DNA of 64,000 nucleotides, from the NCBI RefSeq assembly GCF_000812465.1, contig NZ_JWMA01000036.1, positions 1 to 64,000 of the forward strand. Reading direction: 5' to 3'. The stretch comes from Cupriavidus sp. IDO. GTDB taxonomy: Bacteria > Pseudomonadota > Gammaproteobacteria > Burkholderiales > Burkholderiaceae. This document shows, one piece after another, positions 37,308 to 46,649 of the stretch. The notes beneath the pieces were generated by a model that worked only from the letters and a program-made list of their open reading frames with translations, was not told the DNA's origin and searched no databases. Within the stretch, counting starts at the first letter, position 1. Every line of letters begins with the position of its first letter. The translations under genes and the position numbers were made by a program.

Positions 37308-38138
37308 ATGACGACCAGCACCTTCCTCTACGGCGCCAACGTCCACGCCAACGGCATCCGCCAGCACTACCTGCGCTACGGCGGGCAGGATGGTGCGCGC
37401 GCGCAGCGCGATGCCATCGTGATCGTGCCGGGCATTACCAGCCCGGCGGTGACGTGGGGCTTTGTCGGCGAGCAGTTCGGGCGGCAGTTCGATACCTATG
37501 TGCTCGATGTGCGCGGCCGCGGGCTGTCGCAGGCCGGGCCAGAGCTGGACTACAGCCTGGACGCGCAGGCGGCGGACGTGGTTGCCTTTGCCGAGGCCCT
37601 CGGGCTGCGGCGCTATGCCATCGTCGGCCATTCGATGGGCGCACGCATCGGTATCCGCGCCGCGCGCGCCACGCCCGCCGGGCTGACGCGGCTGGTGCTG
37701 GTCGATCCGCCGGTGTCGGGGCCGGGGCGTCGTCCGTACCCGTCGCAACTGCCGTGGTACGTCGATTCGATCCGGCTGGCACAGCAGGGCATCGATGTGG
37801 AAGGCATGCGCCGCTTCTGCCCGACCTGGACCGAGGACCAGCTGCGCCTGCGCGCGCAGTGGCTGCACACCTGCGACGAGCGCGCGATCCTGGCCAGCTT
37901 CAACGGCTTCCATGAGGACGATATCCACGCCGACCTGCCGCAAGTGTCGGTGCCGGCGCTGCTGATGACCGCCGGGCGCGGCGATGTGATCCGCGCGGAA
38001 GACGTGCAGGAAATGGGCACGTTGCTGCCCGCGTTGCTGGTCGCGCATGTGGCCAATGCCGGCCACATGATCCCGTGGGACGACGAGCCGGGTTTCTACC
38101 GCGCCTTCGGCGACTTCCTCGGCGCGGCACTGAACTGA
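37308..38138 (+). CDS. nicD: N-formylmaleamate deformylase
   Basis: A 276-residue alpha/beta hydrolase that releases formate from N-formylmaleamate to give maleamate. The nucleophile is Ser109 in IVGHSMGARIG; LVDPPVSGPG supplies the acidic residue region, and AGHMIPWDDEPGF near residue 247 the catalytic His. The oxyanion loop is VPGITSPAVTWG. Its place between nicE and nicX makes the deformylase assignment much stronger than a generic hydrolase call. Confidence 0.92.
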   Translation: MTTSTFLYGANVHANGIRQHYLRYGGQDGARAQRDAIVIVPGITSPAVTWGFVGEQFGRQFDTYVLDVRGRGLSQAGPELDYSLDAQAADVVAFAEALGLRRYAIVGHSMGARIGIRAARATPAGLTRLVLVDPPVSGPGRRPYPSQLPWYVDSIRLAQQGIDVEGMRRFCPTWTEDQLRLRAQWLHTCDERAILASFNGFHEDDIHADLPQVSVPALLMTAGRGDVIRAEDVQEMGTLLPALLVAHVANAGHMIPWDDEPGFYRAFGDFLGAALN

Positions 38139-38151
38139 CCAAGGAGGGAAC

Positions 38152-39231
38152 ATGCCCATAAGCGATTACGACCTGACCACGGCATGGAAGCAGGTGCTGA
38201 CGCTGTCGAAGCTGCAGCCGGGGCAGACCGTCACGGTGCTGACCGGCGCGGCCACGCACCCGCAGACGCTGCGCACGGCGTTGGTGGCGGCGCAGTCGAT
38301 GGGCGCCATCGTCAACCGGCTCGACCTGCCGCCAGTCAATGGCGAGAAGGCACTGAGCCGCGATGCGCTGGCCTACCTCGGCACCACGCCGCTGACCGGC
38401 AACCCGGCCGCCATTGCCGCGCTGAAGGCCAGTGACCTGGTGCTGGATTTGATGACGCTGCTGTTCTCGCCTGAGCAGCATGAGATCCTGGCCGGTGGCA
38501 CCAGGATACTGCTGGCGGTGGAGCCCCCCGAAGTGCTGGCGCGGCTGGTGCCGACCGAGGCCGACCGCACCCGCGTCAAGGCCGCGACCGCACGGCTGGG
38601 CAAGGCGCGCGAGATGCATATCGTGTCCGATGCGGGCATGGACCTGCGCTGCCGCCTCGGCGAATTCCCGGCGATCAGCGAGTACGGCTTCGTCGACGAG
38701 CCCGGCCGCTGGGACCACTGGCCGAGCGGCTTCGTGCTGACCTGGCCGGACGAGGGCGGTACCAACGGCACCATCGTGCTGGACCGCGGCGACATCCTGC
38801 TGCCGATGAAGTCCTATCTCCAGGCGCCGATCCGCATCACGGTCGAGGCGGGCTACGTGCGCCGCATCGAAGGCGGCGTGGATGCCGAGCTGCTGGCGGA
38901 CTACATGGCCTCGTTCAATGACCCGGAAGCCTATGCGATGTCGCATATCGGCTGGGGGCTGCAGCCTCGCGCAAGCTGGTCGGCGCTGGCGATGTACGAC
39001 CGCGAGGCCACCATCGGCATGGACGCGCGCGCCTACGAGGGCAACTTCCTGTGCTCGTTCGGTCCCAACAATGAAGCTGGCGGCGGCCGCACTACCGCCT
39101 GCCATATCGACATCCCGGTGCGCCATTGCACGGTCAGCCTCGACGGCGAGCCGGTGGTGGTGCGCGGCAAGGTGATGGACGGGCACCATGCCCCCGCCGC
39201 ATCGCTCTATAAGGAATCGCGCCATGGATGA
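38152..39231 (+). CDS. nicX: 2,5-dihydroxypyridine 5,6-dioxygenase
   Basis: A 359-residue Fe(II) ring-cleaving dioxygenase that opens 2,5-dihydroxypyridine to N-formylmaleamate. Iron ligands fit MSHIGWGLQPRASW near residue 265 (His) and TTACHIDIPVRHC near residue 318 (His-x-Asp). The fold is the leucyl-aminopeptidase-like type, not the extradiol family. AAGGAGGG, eight bases before ATG 38152, is a strong ribosome binding site. The stop overlaps the nicF start by 8 bp. Confidence 0.94.
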   Translation: MPISDYDLTTAWKQVLTLSKLQPGQTVTVLTGAATHPQTLRTALVAAQSMGAIVNRLDLPPVNGEKALSRDALAYLGTTPLTGNPAAIAALKASDLVLDLMTLLFSPEQHEILAGGTRILLAVEPPEVLARLVPTEADRTRVKAATARLGKAREMHIVSDAGMDLRCRLGEFPAISEYGFVDEPGRWDHWPSGFVLTWPDEGGTNGTIVLDRGDILLPMKSYLQAPIRITVEAGYVRRIEGGVDAELLADYMASFNDPEAYAMSHIGWGLQPRASWSALAMYDREATIGMDARAYEGNFLCSFGPNNEAGGGRTTACHIDIPVRHCTVSLDGEPVVVRGKVMDGHHAPAASLYKESRHG

Positions 39232-39865
39232 CGCAATGCAGACTTACCAGCGCCAGGGCTTCGGCGCGTCGATGGAACTGCGTGCGCCGTACGGCCTGCT
39301 GATCATCGACTTCGTCAATGGCTTTGCCGATCCGGCCGTGTTCGGCGGCGGCAATATCCCGGAGGCAATCCGCAACACGCGGCCGCTCTTGCGCACTGCG
39401 CGCGAGCAGGGCTGGCCGGTGGCGCACAGCCGCATCGTGTTTGCCGACGACGACAGCGACCACAATATCTTCACGCTGAAGGTGCCGGGCATGCTGACGC
39501 TGAAGGAAGATGGCCACAACAGCCAGATCGTGCCGGAGCTGGCGCCGGCGCCGGGCGAGCTGGTGGTGCGCAAGACAGTGCCGTCGGCGTTCTTTGGCAC
39601 CTCGCTGGCCGCGTGGCTGACGCAGCGCGGCGTGCAGACGCTGCTGGTGGCGGGCTGCGTGACCAGCGGTTGCGTGCGCGCCAGCGTGGTCGACGCGATG
39701 TCGCTGGGCTTCCGCCCGCTGGTGGTATCCGACTGCGTGGGCGACCGCGCGCTCGGCCCGCACGACGCCAACCTGTTCGACATGGCGCAGAAGTACGCCA
39801 CGGTGCTGACGCGCGATGAAGCGCTGGCGCAGATCGCCGGCGCTGGCGTCCGGGCCGCTGCCTGA
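39224..39865 (+). CDS. nicF: maleamate amidohydrolase
   Basis: A 213-residue isochorismatase-like hydrolase that converts maleamate to maleate and ammonia. The catalytic triad fits Asp in LLIIDFVNGFADP near residue 27, Lys in VVRKTVPSAFFGT near residue 112 and the nucleophile Cys in LVAGCVTSGCVRA near residue 145. ATG 39224 lies within the end of nicX, giving tight coupling; the frame also opens 12 codons earlier. It is the last gene of the rightward nic operon and is convergent with the TetR gene 28 bp away. Confidence 0.93.
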   Translation: MDDAMQTYQRQGFGASMELRAPYGLLIIDFVNGFADPAVFGGGNIPEAIRNTRPLLRTAREQGWPVAHSRIVFADDDSDHNIFTLKVPGMLTLKEDGHNSQIVPELAPAPGELVVRKTVPSAFFGTSLAAWLTQRGVQTLLVAGCVTSGCVRASVVDAMSLGFRPLVVSDCVGDRALGPHDANLFDMAQKYATVLTRDEALAQIAGAGVRAAA

Positions 39866-39892
39866 GACGAGACGATGCGGCCGGGCCCGTCT

Positions 39893-40642
39893 TCAGGCTG
39901 CCGCTGCTCGTCTGGCGCGCGCCGTCTTGCGCGGCGCGGCCGGCGGCGCCACAGCTGGCTCGGAGCCAGGCACGGCCACCGTGCGCAGCACCGTCTGCTG
40001 GATCATATCGCGCCAGTGCGCCAGTGCCGGCGCGCTCATCATGGCCTCGCCCAGGAAGGCGCTGAGCGTATGATGGTTGGAGTTGTAGAAGTAGCCGAGC
40101 GAAGCGATCACCAGGTAGACGTCGCGCGCCCCCACGTCCGGCCGGAACAGCCCGGCGGCCTTGCCGCGCGTGAGGATGCCGTCCAGCACCGACAGCGCGT
40201 AGCTGGAGATTTCCCTGAGCCGGACGGACTTCTTCGCGTGCTTGCCCTGGCTCATGTTCTCGCTGGTCAGGATCGCGACGAATTCCGGATGGTCGAGGTA
40301 GTACTGCCAGATAAAGTCGATCAGCTGCGACAGCGCGCGCACCGGGTCGGCGGCGTCGAGTTCGTGTTCGAGCTTCTGCTCGGCCTCGTTGAGCTGCAGG
40401 TAGATGGTTTCCAGCACTTCGACGAACAGCTTTTCCTTGCTGCCGAAGTAGTAGTAGATCATCCGGTCGTAGGTCTTGGCCAGCGACGAGATGCGCTCGA
40501 TGCGCCCGCCGTCGTAGCCGCGCTGCGCGAATACCTTGATCGCAGCCTTCAGGATGCGGTCGCGGCTGTCCTGCGCTTGCCTGGCCCGGGTGCCGACGGC
40601 CGCCCGCCTGGCGGCAGGCTTGGTCGCAGTGGTGATCGTCAT
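39893..40642 (-). CDS. TetR family regulator (NicS-like candidate)
   Basis: A 249-residue TetR-type repressor. Residues 22-70 hold the DNA-binding domain (SRDRILKAAIKVFAQRGYDG, then the YYYFGSKEKLFVEV turn). The C-terminus is Ala/Arg/Pro-rich and basic. It is divergent from the molybdopterin-subunit gene, with 90 bp between them, so it probably controls that gene. In Pseudomonas a TetR-type regulator (NicS) controls the hydroxylase genes, a parallel arrangement; direct equivalence is inferred. Confidence 0.85.
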   Translation of the reverse strand: MTITTATKPAARRAAVGTRARQAQDSRDRILKAAIKVFAQRGYDGGRIERISSLAKTYDRMIYYYFGSKEKLFVEVLETIYLQLNEAEQKLEHELDAADPVRALSQLIDFIWQYYLDHPEFVAILTSENMSQGKHAKKSVRLREISSYALSVLDGILTRGKAAGLFRPDVGARDVYLVIASLGYFYNSNHHTLSAFLGEAMMSAPALAHWRDMIQQTVLRTVAVPGSEPAVAPPAAPRKTARARRAAAA

Positions 40643-40731
40643 GATGGTGGGTTGGGCTGTGTCACGTCTGGCTCGCAGTATAACGGCGCGCCGGGCCGCG
40701 CAGCCCGGCCGGTGAAGGAGATGGCAAGACA

Positions 40732-43005
40732 ATGACGGCAACGACCCTGCCACCCGCGGCCCAGGCCGACCCCGCCACGCCGCGCGCACTGCGGCTGGCG
40801 CTGCTGCAGGCCAGCGGCGTGCTGCTGGTCACGCGCGCGCCGCAGCCGGCGGCGCGTCCTGCGCCCGGGCAGCCCGGCGCGGCCTCGGACTATGTGCCGG
40901 CGCTGCCCGATATCTTTATCGCGGTGCGCGACAGCGGCGAGGTGCTGGCCTTCAACGGCCACGTCGACCTGGGCACCGGCATCCGCACCGCACTGGCGCA
41001 GATCGTGGCCGAGGAGCTCGACGTGCCGCTGGAGCGGGTGCGCATGGTGCTGGGCCATACCGAGGCCACGCCCAACCAGGGTCCGACCATCGCCAGCGCG
41101 TCGATCCAGATTTCCGCCATTCCGCTGCGCCGCGCCGCCGCGCAGGCGCGCGCGTGGCTGCAGGCGCAGGCTGCCCGGCAGTTCGGGGTGGAGCCGGGCA
41201 GGCTGGAGGCGGAGGACGGCGTATTCCGTGTGCCCGGCACCGAGGCCAGCATTGGCTACGGCGCATTGGTGCAAGGCGAACATGTCGCTTTGCCGCTGGC
41301 CGATGACGTGCAGACCAAGCCGGTCGAGTCCTACCGCATCGTCGGCCGCCCGGCCGGCCGCGTCGATATCCCGGACAAGGCGCGCGGAGTGCTCACCTTC
41401 GTGCACGATGTGCGTGTGCCCGGCATGCTGCATGGCCGCGTGGTGCGCCCGCCCTACGCCGGGCGAGATAGCGGCGGCTTCGTCGGCAATTGCCTGCTGA
41501 AAGTCGATCGCGATTCCGTACGCGACGTGCCAGGCCTGGTCGACGTGGTGGTGCAGGGCGACTTCGTCGGCGTGGTGGCGGAGCGCGAGGAATACGCGGT
41601 GCTGGCCGCGCGCAGGCTGCGGCTTAAATGGAAGCCTGTGCCGCCGCTGCCGGCGCTGGACGACCCCGAGCCGGCGCTGCGCGCCAATCCCGCGCAGCGG
41701 CGCGAGCTGCTGAGCGAGGGCGAGATGCCGCCGGGCGGTGCAGGCAGGATCCTCGATCGGCACTACGTCTGGCCATACCAGATGCACGGCTCGATCGGCC
41801 CGTCTTGCGCGGTGGCGGACTGGCATGAGGACGGCCTGACAGTCTGGTCCGGCACGCAGAACCCGCATGTCTTGCGCATCGACCTCGCGTGGTTGTGCGG
41901 ACTCGGCGAGGACAGCATCGAGATCGTGCGCATGGAAGCCGCCGGCTGCTACGGGCGCAATTGCGCGGACGATGTCTGCGCCGATGCGGCGCTGTTGTCG
42001 CGCGCGGCCGGCCGGCCGGTGCGCGTTCAGCTCTCCCGCGAGCAGGAGCACTTGTGGGAACCCAAGGGCGCGGCCCAGCTGATGGACGTCAGTGCCACGC
42101 TGGGCACCGACGGTGAGCTGCTCGGCTATGACTTCACCAGCCGCTACCCGTCCAACGATGCACCGACGCTGGCACTGGTCCTGACCGGCACCGTGCCCAA
42201 TGCGCCGCGCACGCTGGAAATGGGTGACCGCACCGCGGTGCCGCCATACGCCTACCGTGCGCGCCGCATCGCTTGCGACGACACGCCTGCGATCGTGCGC
42301 GCGTCATGGCTGCGCGGCGTCTCGGCGCTGCCGAACTCGTTTGCGCACGAATGCATGATCGATGAACTCGCCGCCGAGGCCGGCGTCGATCCGGTGGATT
42401 TCCGCTTGCGCCATTTGCCGGATCCGCGTGCCGCCGAATTGCTGCGCGCGGTGGCGAACGCCGCGGGCTGGCAGCGCGGGGTGCAAGGCTCGCGCGGTAC
42501 GCCCGATGCGGATGGCCAGTTGCGCGGGCGCGGTGTTGCCTACGCGCGCTATGTCCACAGCCGCTTTCCGGGATTCGGCGCGGCGTGGGCGGCATGGGTT
42601 GTCGATTTGTCGGTGGATGCCGCGACGGGGCGCATCAAGGTCGATAAGCTGGTGGTCGGGCAGGACACCGGCATGATGGTCAACCCGGACGGCGTGCGGC
42701 ACCAGATTCACGGCAACGTGGTGCAGTCGCTGAGCCGTGTGTTGAAGGAGCAGGTGTGCTTCGATGCGGACGGCGTCGCCAGCCGTGAATGGGGCAGCTA
42801 TCCGTTGCTGACGTTTCCGGAGATTCCGCCGATCGAGGTGGTGTTGATGCCGCGGCAGTCAGAGCCGCCGCTGGGAGCGGGGGAGTCGGCATCGCTGCCG
42901 GGAGCGCCGGCGATTGCCAATGCGTTGTTCGATGCGATTGGTGTGCGGCTGCGTCGGCCGCCGTTCGTGCCGGAGACAGTGTTGGCGGCTTTGCGAAGCG
43001 GTTGA
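40732..43005 (+). CDS. nicotinate dehydrogenase molybdopterin subunit (NicB-type)
   Basis: A 757-residue catalytic subunit of the xanthine-dehydrogenase family. Cofactor-binding segments include FNGHVDLGTGIRTALAQI near residue 76, GPTIASASIQISAIPLR near residue 120, YGRNCADDVCADAALL and RVQLSREQEH near residue 425, and PPLGAGESASLPGAPAI near residue 715 with the catalytic Glu that is missing from the 31499-34438 protein. It should bind molybdopterin cytosine dinucleotide and hydroxylate C6 of nicotinate with NicA and the cytochrome protein. From memory, Bordetella nic loci also encode two NicB-type proteins. A GGAG ribosome binding site precedes ATG 40732. Confidence 0.88.
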   Translation: MTATTLPPAAQADPATPRALRLALLQASGVLLVTRAPQPAARPAPGQPGAASDYVPALPDIFIAVRDSGEVLAFNGHVDLGTGIRTALAQIVAEELDVPLERVRMVLGHTEATPNQGPTIASASIQISAIPLRRAAAQARAWLQAQAARQFGVEPGRLEAEDGVFRVPGTEASIGYGALVQGEHVALPLADDVQTKPVESYRIVGRPAGRVDIPDKARGVLTFVHDVRVPGMLHGRVVRPPYAGRDSGGFVGNCLLKVDRDSVRDVPGLVDVVVQGDFVGVVAEREEYAVLAARRLRLKWKPVPPLPALDDPEPALRANPAQRRELLSEGEMPPGGAGRILDRHYVWPYQMHGSIGPSCAVADWHEDGLTVWSGTQNPHVLRIDLAWLCGLGEDSIEIVRMEAAGCYGRNCADDVCADAALLSRAAGRPVRVQLSREQEHLWEPKGAAQLMDVSATLGTDGELLGYDFTSRYPSNDAPTLALVLTGTVPNAPRTLEMGDRTAVPPYAYRARRIACDDTPAIVRASWLRGVSALPNSFAHECMIDELAAEAGVDPVDFRLRHLPDPRAAELLRAVANAAGWQRGVQGSRGTPDADGQLRGRGVAYARYVHSRFPGFGAAWAAWVVDLSVDAATGRIKVDKLVVGQDTGMMVNPDGVRHQIHGNVVQSLSRVLKEQVCFDADGVASREWGSYPLLTFPEIPPIEVVLMPRQSEPPLGAGESASLPGAPAIANALFDAIGVRLRRPPFVPETVLAALRSG

Positions 43006-43036
43006 CCTTGGCGGGTATTGTCAGACACTGGCGCGC

Positions 43037-43516
43037 TTAACCGCCGCCATTGCCCTCATCGATCTCGCTCATCTTGCGCAGCAGGTAAGTCACCGCCACC
43101 CGCTCCGCGGGATTCAGGCTGCCGAAGGTCTGCTCCGAAATCTGCTTCGCAAACGGCACCGTCTCGTCGATCAATGCCAGTCCGGCGGGCGTTACCGTCA
43201 CCACCACCTTGCGCCGGTCATTGGGATCATGCGACACCGCGATCAGCTTGCGTGCCTTCAGGCGCTCGATGATGCCGCGCACCGTTGCCTGGTCGATCGC
43301 CGTCGCACGCACCACTTCATTGAGCGAGCACGGCTGGCGGTCCCTGACCGCGCATAGCACCACGAACTGCGCCGCGGTCAGCTGCGAATCCGGAATGGTC
43401 TGCTGGAAGATCGCCACGTGGCGCTGGTAGGCACGCCGCAGCAGGTGGCCCACCTGCTCGGTGAAATCGTAGTCGGTGGCAGTGGTGTCTGCGGCGGAAG
43501 CGGAGGGCTGGGGCAC
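43037..43516 (-). CDS. MarR family regulator (NicR/BpsR-like)
   Basis: A roughly 159-residue MarR winged-helix protein. SLNEVVRATAIDQATVRGII at about residues 80-99 is the recognition helix region and HDPNDRRKVVVTVT the wing. LLRRAYQRHVAIFQQTI near residue 24 is the dimer helix. NicR in Pseudomonas and BpsR in Bordetella are MarR regulators that respond to 6-hydroxynicotinate and repress nic genes, so this is the likely ligand of the AGTGT...ACACT operators. Only weak starts exist; I chose GTG 43516, which lies in the arm of an 8-bp inverted repeat. Confidence 0.82.
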   Translation of the reverse strand: MPQPSASAADTTATDYDFTEQVGHLLRRAYQRHVAIFQQTIPDSQLTAAQFVVLCAVRDRQPCSLNEVVRATAIDQATVRGIIERLKARKLIAVSHDPNDRRKVVVTVTPAGLALIDETVPFAKQISEQTFGSLNPAERVAVTYLLRKMSEIDEGNGGG

Positions 43517-43563
43517 GTCGATCGTAATGCGGTGGATGAGCGTGCCCCGAGTATATCCGCTGC

Positions 43564-44565
43564 TTATTCGACGGTGATGCCCGCCGTCTTCGCGACCTTG
43601 CCGAAGCGCTCGTACTCCGACTGCGTCAGCGCCTGCAGCTCGGCCGCGCCCGAGCCCCTGGGGTTGAAGCCTGCCTGCGCCAGCTTCTCGCGCACATCGG
43701 GACGGGCCAGCGCTTCGACGAACGCCGCGTTGAGCGCCTGCACCACCGGTGCCGGGAGGTTGGCGGGCCCATACACGCCGAACCACGGCTCGACTGCATA
43801 ATCCGGCAATCCGGCCTCGGCCAGTGTAGGCACATCCGGCAGCGACGCCGCGCGCTGTTTGCCGGCCACTGCCAGCGCGCGCAGCTTGCCTGCCTGGATA
43901 TGCGGCAGCGAAGCCGGCAGGTTGTCGAACATCACCGCGATATGGCCGCCCAGCATGTCGTTGATGGCCGGGCTGCTACCCTTGTAGGGCGCATGCGTCA
44001 GGCTGGTCTGCGTCATCTGCGCGAACATCGCGCCGGCCAGGTGCATCGAGGTGCCGGTGCCGGCGGTCGCATAGGTCAGGCCGGGATTCGCCTTGGCGTA
44101 GGCCACCAGTTCCTTGACGTTCTTCACCGGTAGTGTCGGGCTGACTTCGAGCACGATGGTCGAGGTGCCGAGCAGGCTGATCGCGGTGAAGTCCTTGCGC
44201 GGGTCGAACGGCACCTGCTTGTAGATATGCGGATTCAGCGCATTGGTGGAAATCGCACCGAAGCCGATCGTGTAGCCGTCCGGGGCGGCCTTGGCCACGG
44301 CGTCCATGCCGATATTTCCGCCGGCGCCGGGGCGGTTCTCGATCACCACTGGCTGGCCCAGCTTCTCGCCCACGCGCTGGCCCACGGTGCGCGCCACCAG
44401 GTCGGTGGTACCGCCGGCGGCGTAGGGGACGACGAACCGGATCGGCCTGGAGGGGAAGGCGCCACCAGGCGCTGCGCTGGCACTGAAGCTGCCGGCCAGG
44501 GCGGCGGCGCCGGCCATCGCGGCGAGCAGGAGGGGGCGGCCGGGGTGTGCGGGACGGGTTGGCAT
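43564..44565 (-). CDS. Bug-type tripartite tricarboxylate transporter substrate-binding protein
   Basis: A 333-residue periplasmic receptor with signal peptide (RPLLLAAMAGAAALAGSFSA, cleavage near ASA). The mature start FPSRPIRFVVPYAAGGTTD and PVVIENRPGAGGNIG are Bug-family signatures, and APYKGSSPAINDMLGGH the carboxylate loop. There are no TctA/TctB-type membrane partners nearby, as is common for the many orphan Bug proteins in Burkholderiales. It might capture a nic pathway acid, but this is only positional. A GAGGAG lies 12 bases before ATG 44565. Confidence 0.88.
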   Translation of the reverse strand: MPTRPAHPGRPLLLAAMAGAAALAGSFSASAAPGGAFPSRPIRFVVPYAAGGTTDLVARTVGQRVGEKLGQPVVIENRPGAGGNIGMDAVAKAAPDGYTIGFGAISTNALNPHIYKQVPFDPRKDFTAISLLGTSTIVLEVSPTLPVKNVKELVAYAKANPGLTYATAGTGTSMHLAGAMFAQMTQTSLTHAPYKGSSPAINDMLGGHIAVMFDNLPASLPHIQAGKLRALAVAGKQRAASLPDVPTLAEAGLPDYAVEPWFGVYGPANLPAPVVQALNAAFVEALARPDVREKLAQAGFNPRGSGAAELQALTQSEYERFGKVAKTAGITVE

Positions 44566-44770
44566 GATGGCGGGATCTCCTCGTTGGTCTGTTGTTCTGG
44601 CGGCGGCGGTGACGCAGCCGGCGCGCGGCCATTGTATGGGATTGCAGGCATGGGCGGCGGAGCCGGTGCGCCCCGTAGTGGGCGCCGATGCCATTGCGTC
44701 TTTTAGAATACAATCGTCGGGTCGTTTCGCGGGGCCGACGTGCCCGCCCGCTTTTCCCCCAGTATTCCCC

Positions 44771-45700
44771 GTGCCCGCCTCCCAGAAGTCTCTCGCCGTA
44801 CCTGCCGCGCTGCCGTCGCCGCAGCGTTCGGGGCTTGCCATTGCCGCCGTCGGCGCGGTGCTGTTCTCCGCCAAGGCGATCGTTGCCAAGCTGATGTACC
44901 GCTACAACGTGGATGCCGTGATGGTGATCACGCTGCGCATGCTGTTTGCGGTGCCGCTATTCATGGCCATCGGCTGGTGGCAGGCAAGGCGGCTGCCGCC
45001 GCTGTCCTGGGCCGATCGCGGGCGCGTGGTCTTTCTCGGTTTCATCGGCTACTACCTGTCCAGTTTCCTGGATTTCCTTGGCCTGCAATACATCACGGCG
45101 GGGCTGGAGCGGCTGATCCTGTTCCTCACGCCTTCATTCGTGCTGCTGACGACGGCGCTGGTATTCCGCCGGCCCATCAGTGCGCGGCAGTGGGTGTCTC
45201 TGCTGCTGGCCTACGTCGGCATCGTGCTGGTGTTTGCGCATGACCTGGATGTCAGCGGCAGCCAGGTCTGGCTGGGCGGCGCGCTGGTGCTTGGCAGTGC
45301 CATGACGTATGGTATCTACCTGATCGCCAGCGGCGAGCTGGTGCGCCGGATCGGCTCGCTGCGGCTGGTGGCGTATGCGATGTGTGTGTCCACCGCGTGC
45401 TGCGTGCTGCAGTACTTGGCGCTGGGACGGGCCGTGCCGGAACTGGCGCAGCCGGCGCCGGTGATGTGGCTGTCACTCATCAATGCGGTGTTCTGCACGG
45501 TGTTGCCGGTGTCGCTGACCATGGTTGCGGTGTCGCGCATTGGCGCGCCGATGGCTTCGCAGGCAGGCATGCTCGGCCCGGTGTCGACGCTGCTGCTGGG
45601 CTTCTGGCTGCTCGGCGAACCGATCAGCAGCGTGCAACTGGCGGGCAGTGCCCTGGTGCTGGGTGGCATGTACCTGCTATCCGCACGCAAGAGGAAATGA
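44771..45700 (+). CDS. EamA/DMT-family transporter
   Basis: A roughly 309-residue inner-membrane protein with ten predicted membrane segments in two EamA repeats (LAIAAVGAVLFSAKAIVAKL starts repeat 1; LGSAMTYGIYLIASGELV starts repeat 2). These are drug/metabolite exporters or carriers of unknown substrate. GTG 44771 begins just before the first segment; the frame is open 69 more codons upstream into the divergent promoter region, which is not membrane-like. The start is uncertain. Confidence 0.82.
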   Translation: MPASQKSLAVPAALPSPQRSGLAIAAVGAVLFSAKAIVAKLMYRYNVDAVMVITLRMLFAVPLFMAIGWWQARRLPPLSWADRGRVVFLGFIGYYLSSFLDFLGLQYITAGLERLILFLTPSFVLLTTALVFRRPISARQWVSLLLAYVGIVLVFAHDLDVSGSQVWLGGALVLGSAMTYGIYLIASGELVRRIGSLRLVAYAMCVSTACCVLQYLALGRAVPELAQPAPVMWLSLINAVFCTVLPVSLTMVAVSRIGAPMASQAGMLGPVSTLLLGFWLLGEPISSVQLAGSALVLGGMYLLSARKRK

Positions 45701-45776
45701 TTTCAAGGCGGCAGCGTGGCGCTGACGGCCGGCAATGAACAAGCCACCGACCAACAAGGATCAAGGAGAGCAAGAG

Positions 45777-46565
45777 ATGGATCTCGGACTGCGCGGTAAG
45801 CACGCACTGGTGTGCGGTGCCAGCAAGGGACTCGGATTTGCCTGCGCCGACGCGCTGGCCGCCGAAGGCGTCGATGTGGTGATCGTGGCACGCGGCGCCG
45901 AGGCGCTGGAGAAGGCTGCCGCCGGCCTGCGCGCCCGCCACGGCCGCCGCGTGGTCGCGGTGGCTACCGATATCTCCACGCCCGCCGGCCGCAAGGCGGC
46001 GCTGGACGCAGCGGCCAAGCTTGGCGACCTCGACATCCTCATCAATAACGCCGGTGGCCCGCCGCCGGGCAATTTCCGCGACTGGGATCGTGATGACTGG
46101 CTGGCAGCGCTCGACGCCAATATGCTGACCCCGATCGAGCTGATCAAGGCCACCGTGGACGGCATGATTGCGCGCAAGTGGGGCCGCATCATCAACATCA
46201 CCAGCGGGGCGGTGAAGGCACCGATCGACGTGCTTGGCCTGTCCAACGGTGCGCGTTTCGGCCTGACTGGCTTCGTGGCCGGCGTGGCGCGCGAAGTGGC
46301 GCAGCACGGCGTAACCATCAACAATATGCTGCCGGGACCGTTCAACACCGACCGCCTCTTCAAGACCATGGAAGGCGGTGCCAAGAAGGCCGGCCTGTCG
46401 GTCGAGGAGGTGGCGGAGCGCCGCGCCGCGCAGAACCCGTCGCGCCGCTTTGGCGACCCGGCCGAGTTTGGCGCCACCTGTGCGTTCCTGTGCAGCCGTC
46501 ACGCCGGCTTTATCACCGCCCAGAATATCCTGCTCGACGGCGGAGCGTACCCCGGCACGTTCTGA
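45777..46565 (+). CDS. atypical SDR family oxidoreductase
   Basis: A 262-residue Rossmann protein. The cofactor site GASKGLGFACADAL near residue 14 and INNAGG near residue 88 are intact, but the catalytic YXXXK is SNGAR: Tyr is replaced by Ser and Lys by Arg, with the preceding Ser (NITSGAV) kept. It therefore belongs to an atypical SDR clade and its chemistry may differ. AAGGAGAG before ATG 45777 is a strong ribosome binding site. mgsA follows 84 bp downstream, after a GCGGCCGC stem. Confidence 0.88.
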   Translation: MDLGLRGKHALVCGASKGLGFACADALAAEGVDVVIVARGAEALEKAAAGLRARHGRRVVAVATDISTPAGRKAALDAAAKLGDLDILINNAGGPPPGNFRDWDRDDWLAALDANMLTPIELIKATVDGMIARKWGRIINITSGAVKAPIDVLGLSNGARFGLTGFVAGVAREVAQHGVTINNMLPGPFNTDRLFKTMEGGAKKAGLSVEEVAERRAAQNPSRRFGDPAEFGATCAFLCSRHAGFITAQNILLDGGAYPGTF

Positions 46566-46572
46566 GTCCGAC

Positions 46573-46595
46573 TGCGGCCGCCATGTGCGGCCGCA
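46573..46595 (+). terminator. stem-loop after SDR gene
   Basis: A perfect 9-bp inverted repeat TGCGGCCGC/GCGGCCGCA around a 5-base loop, 8 bp after the SDR stop. There is no T run, so it may stabilise the mRNA end or only attenuate read-through into mgsA. Confidence 0.4.
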
Positions 46596-46649
46596 TTGCA
46601 TTGATCATTTCCATTCCGCAGTCGCTTCATTCGTCACAAGGAATTACTG

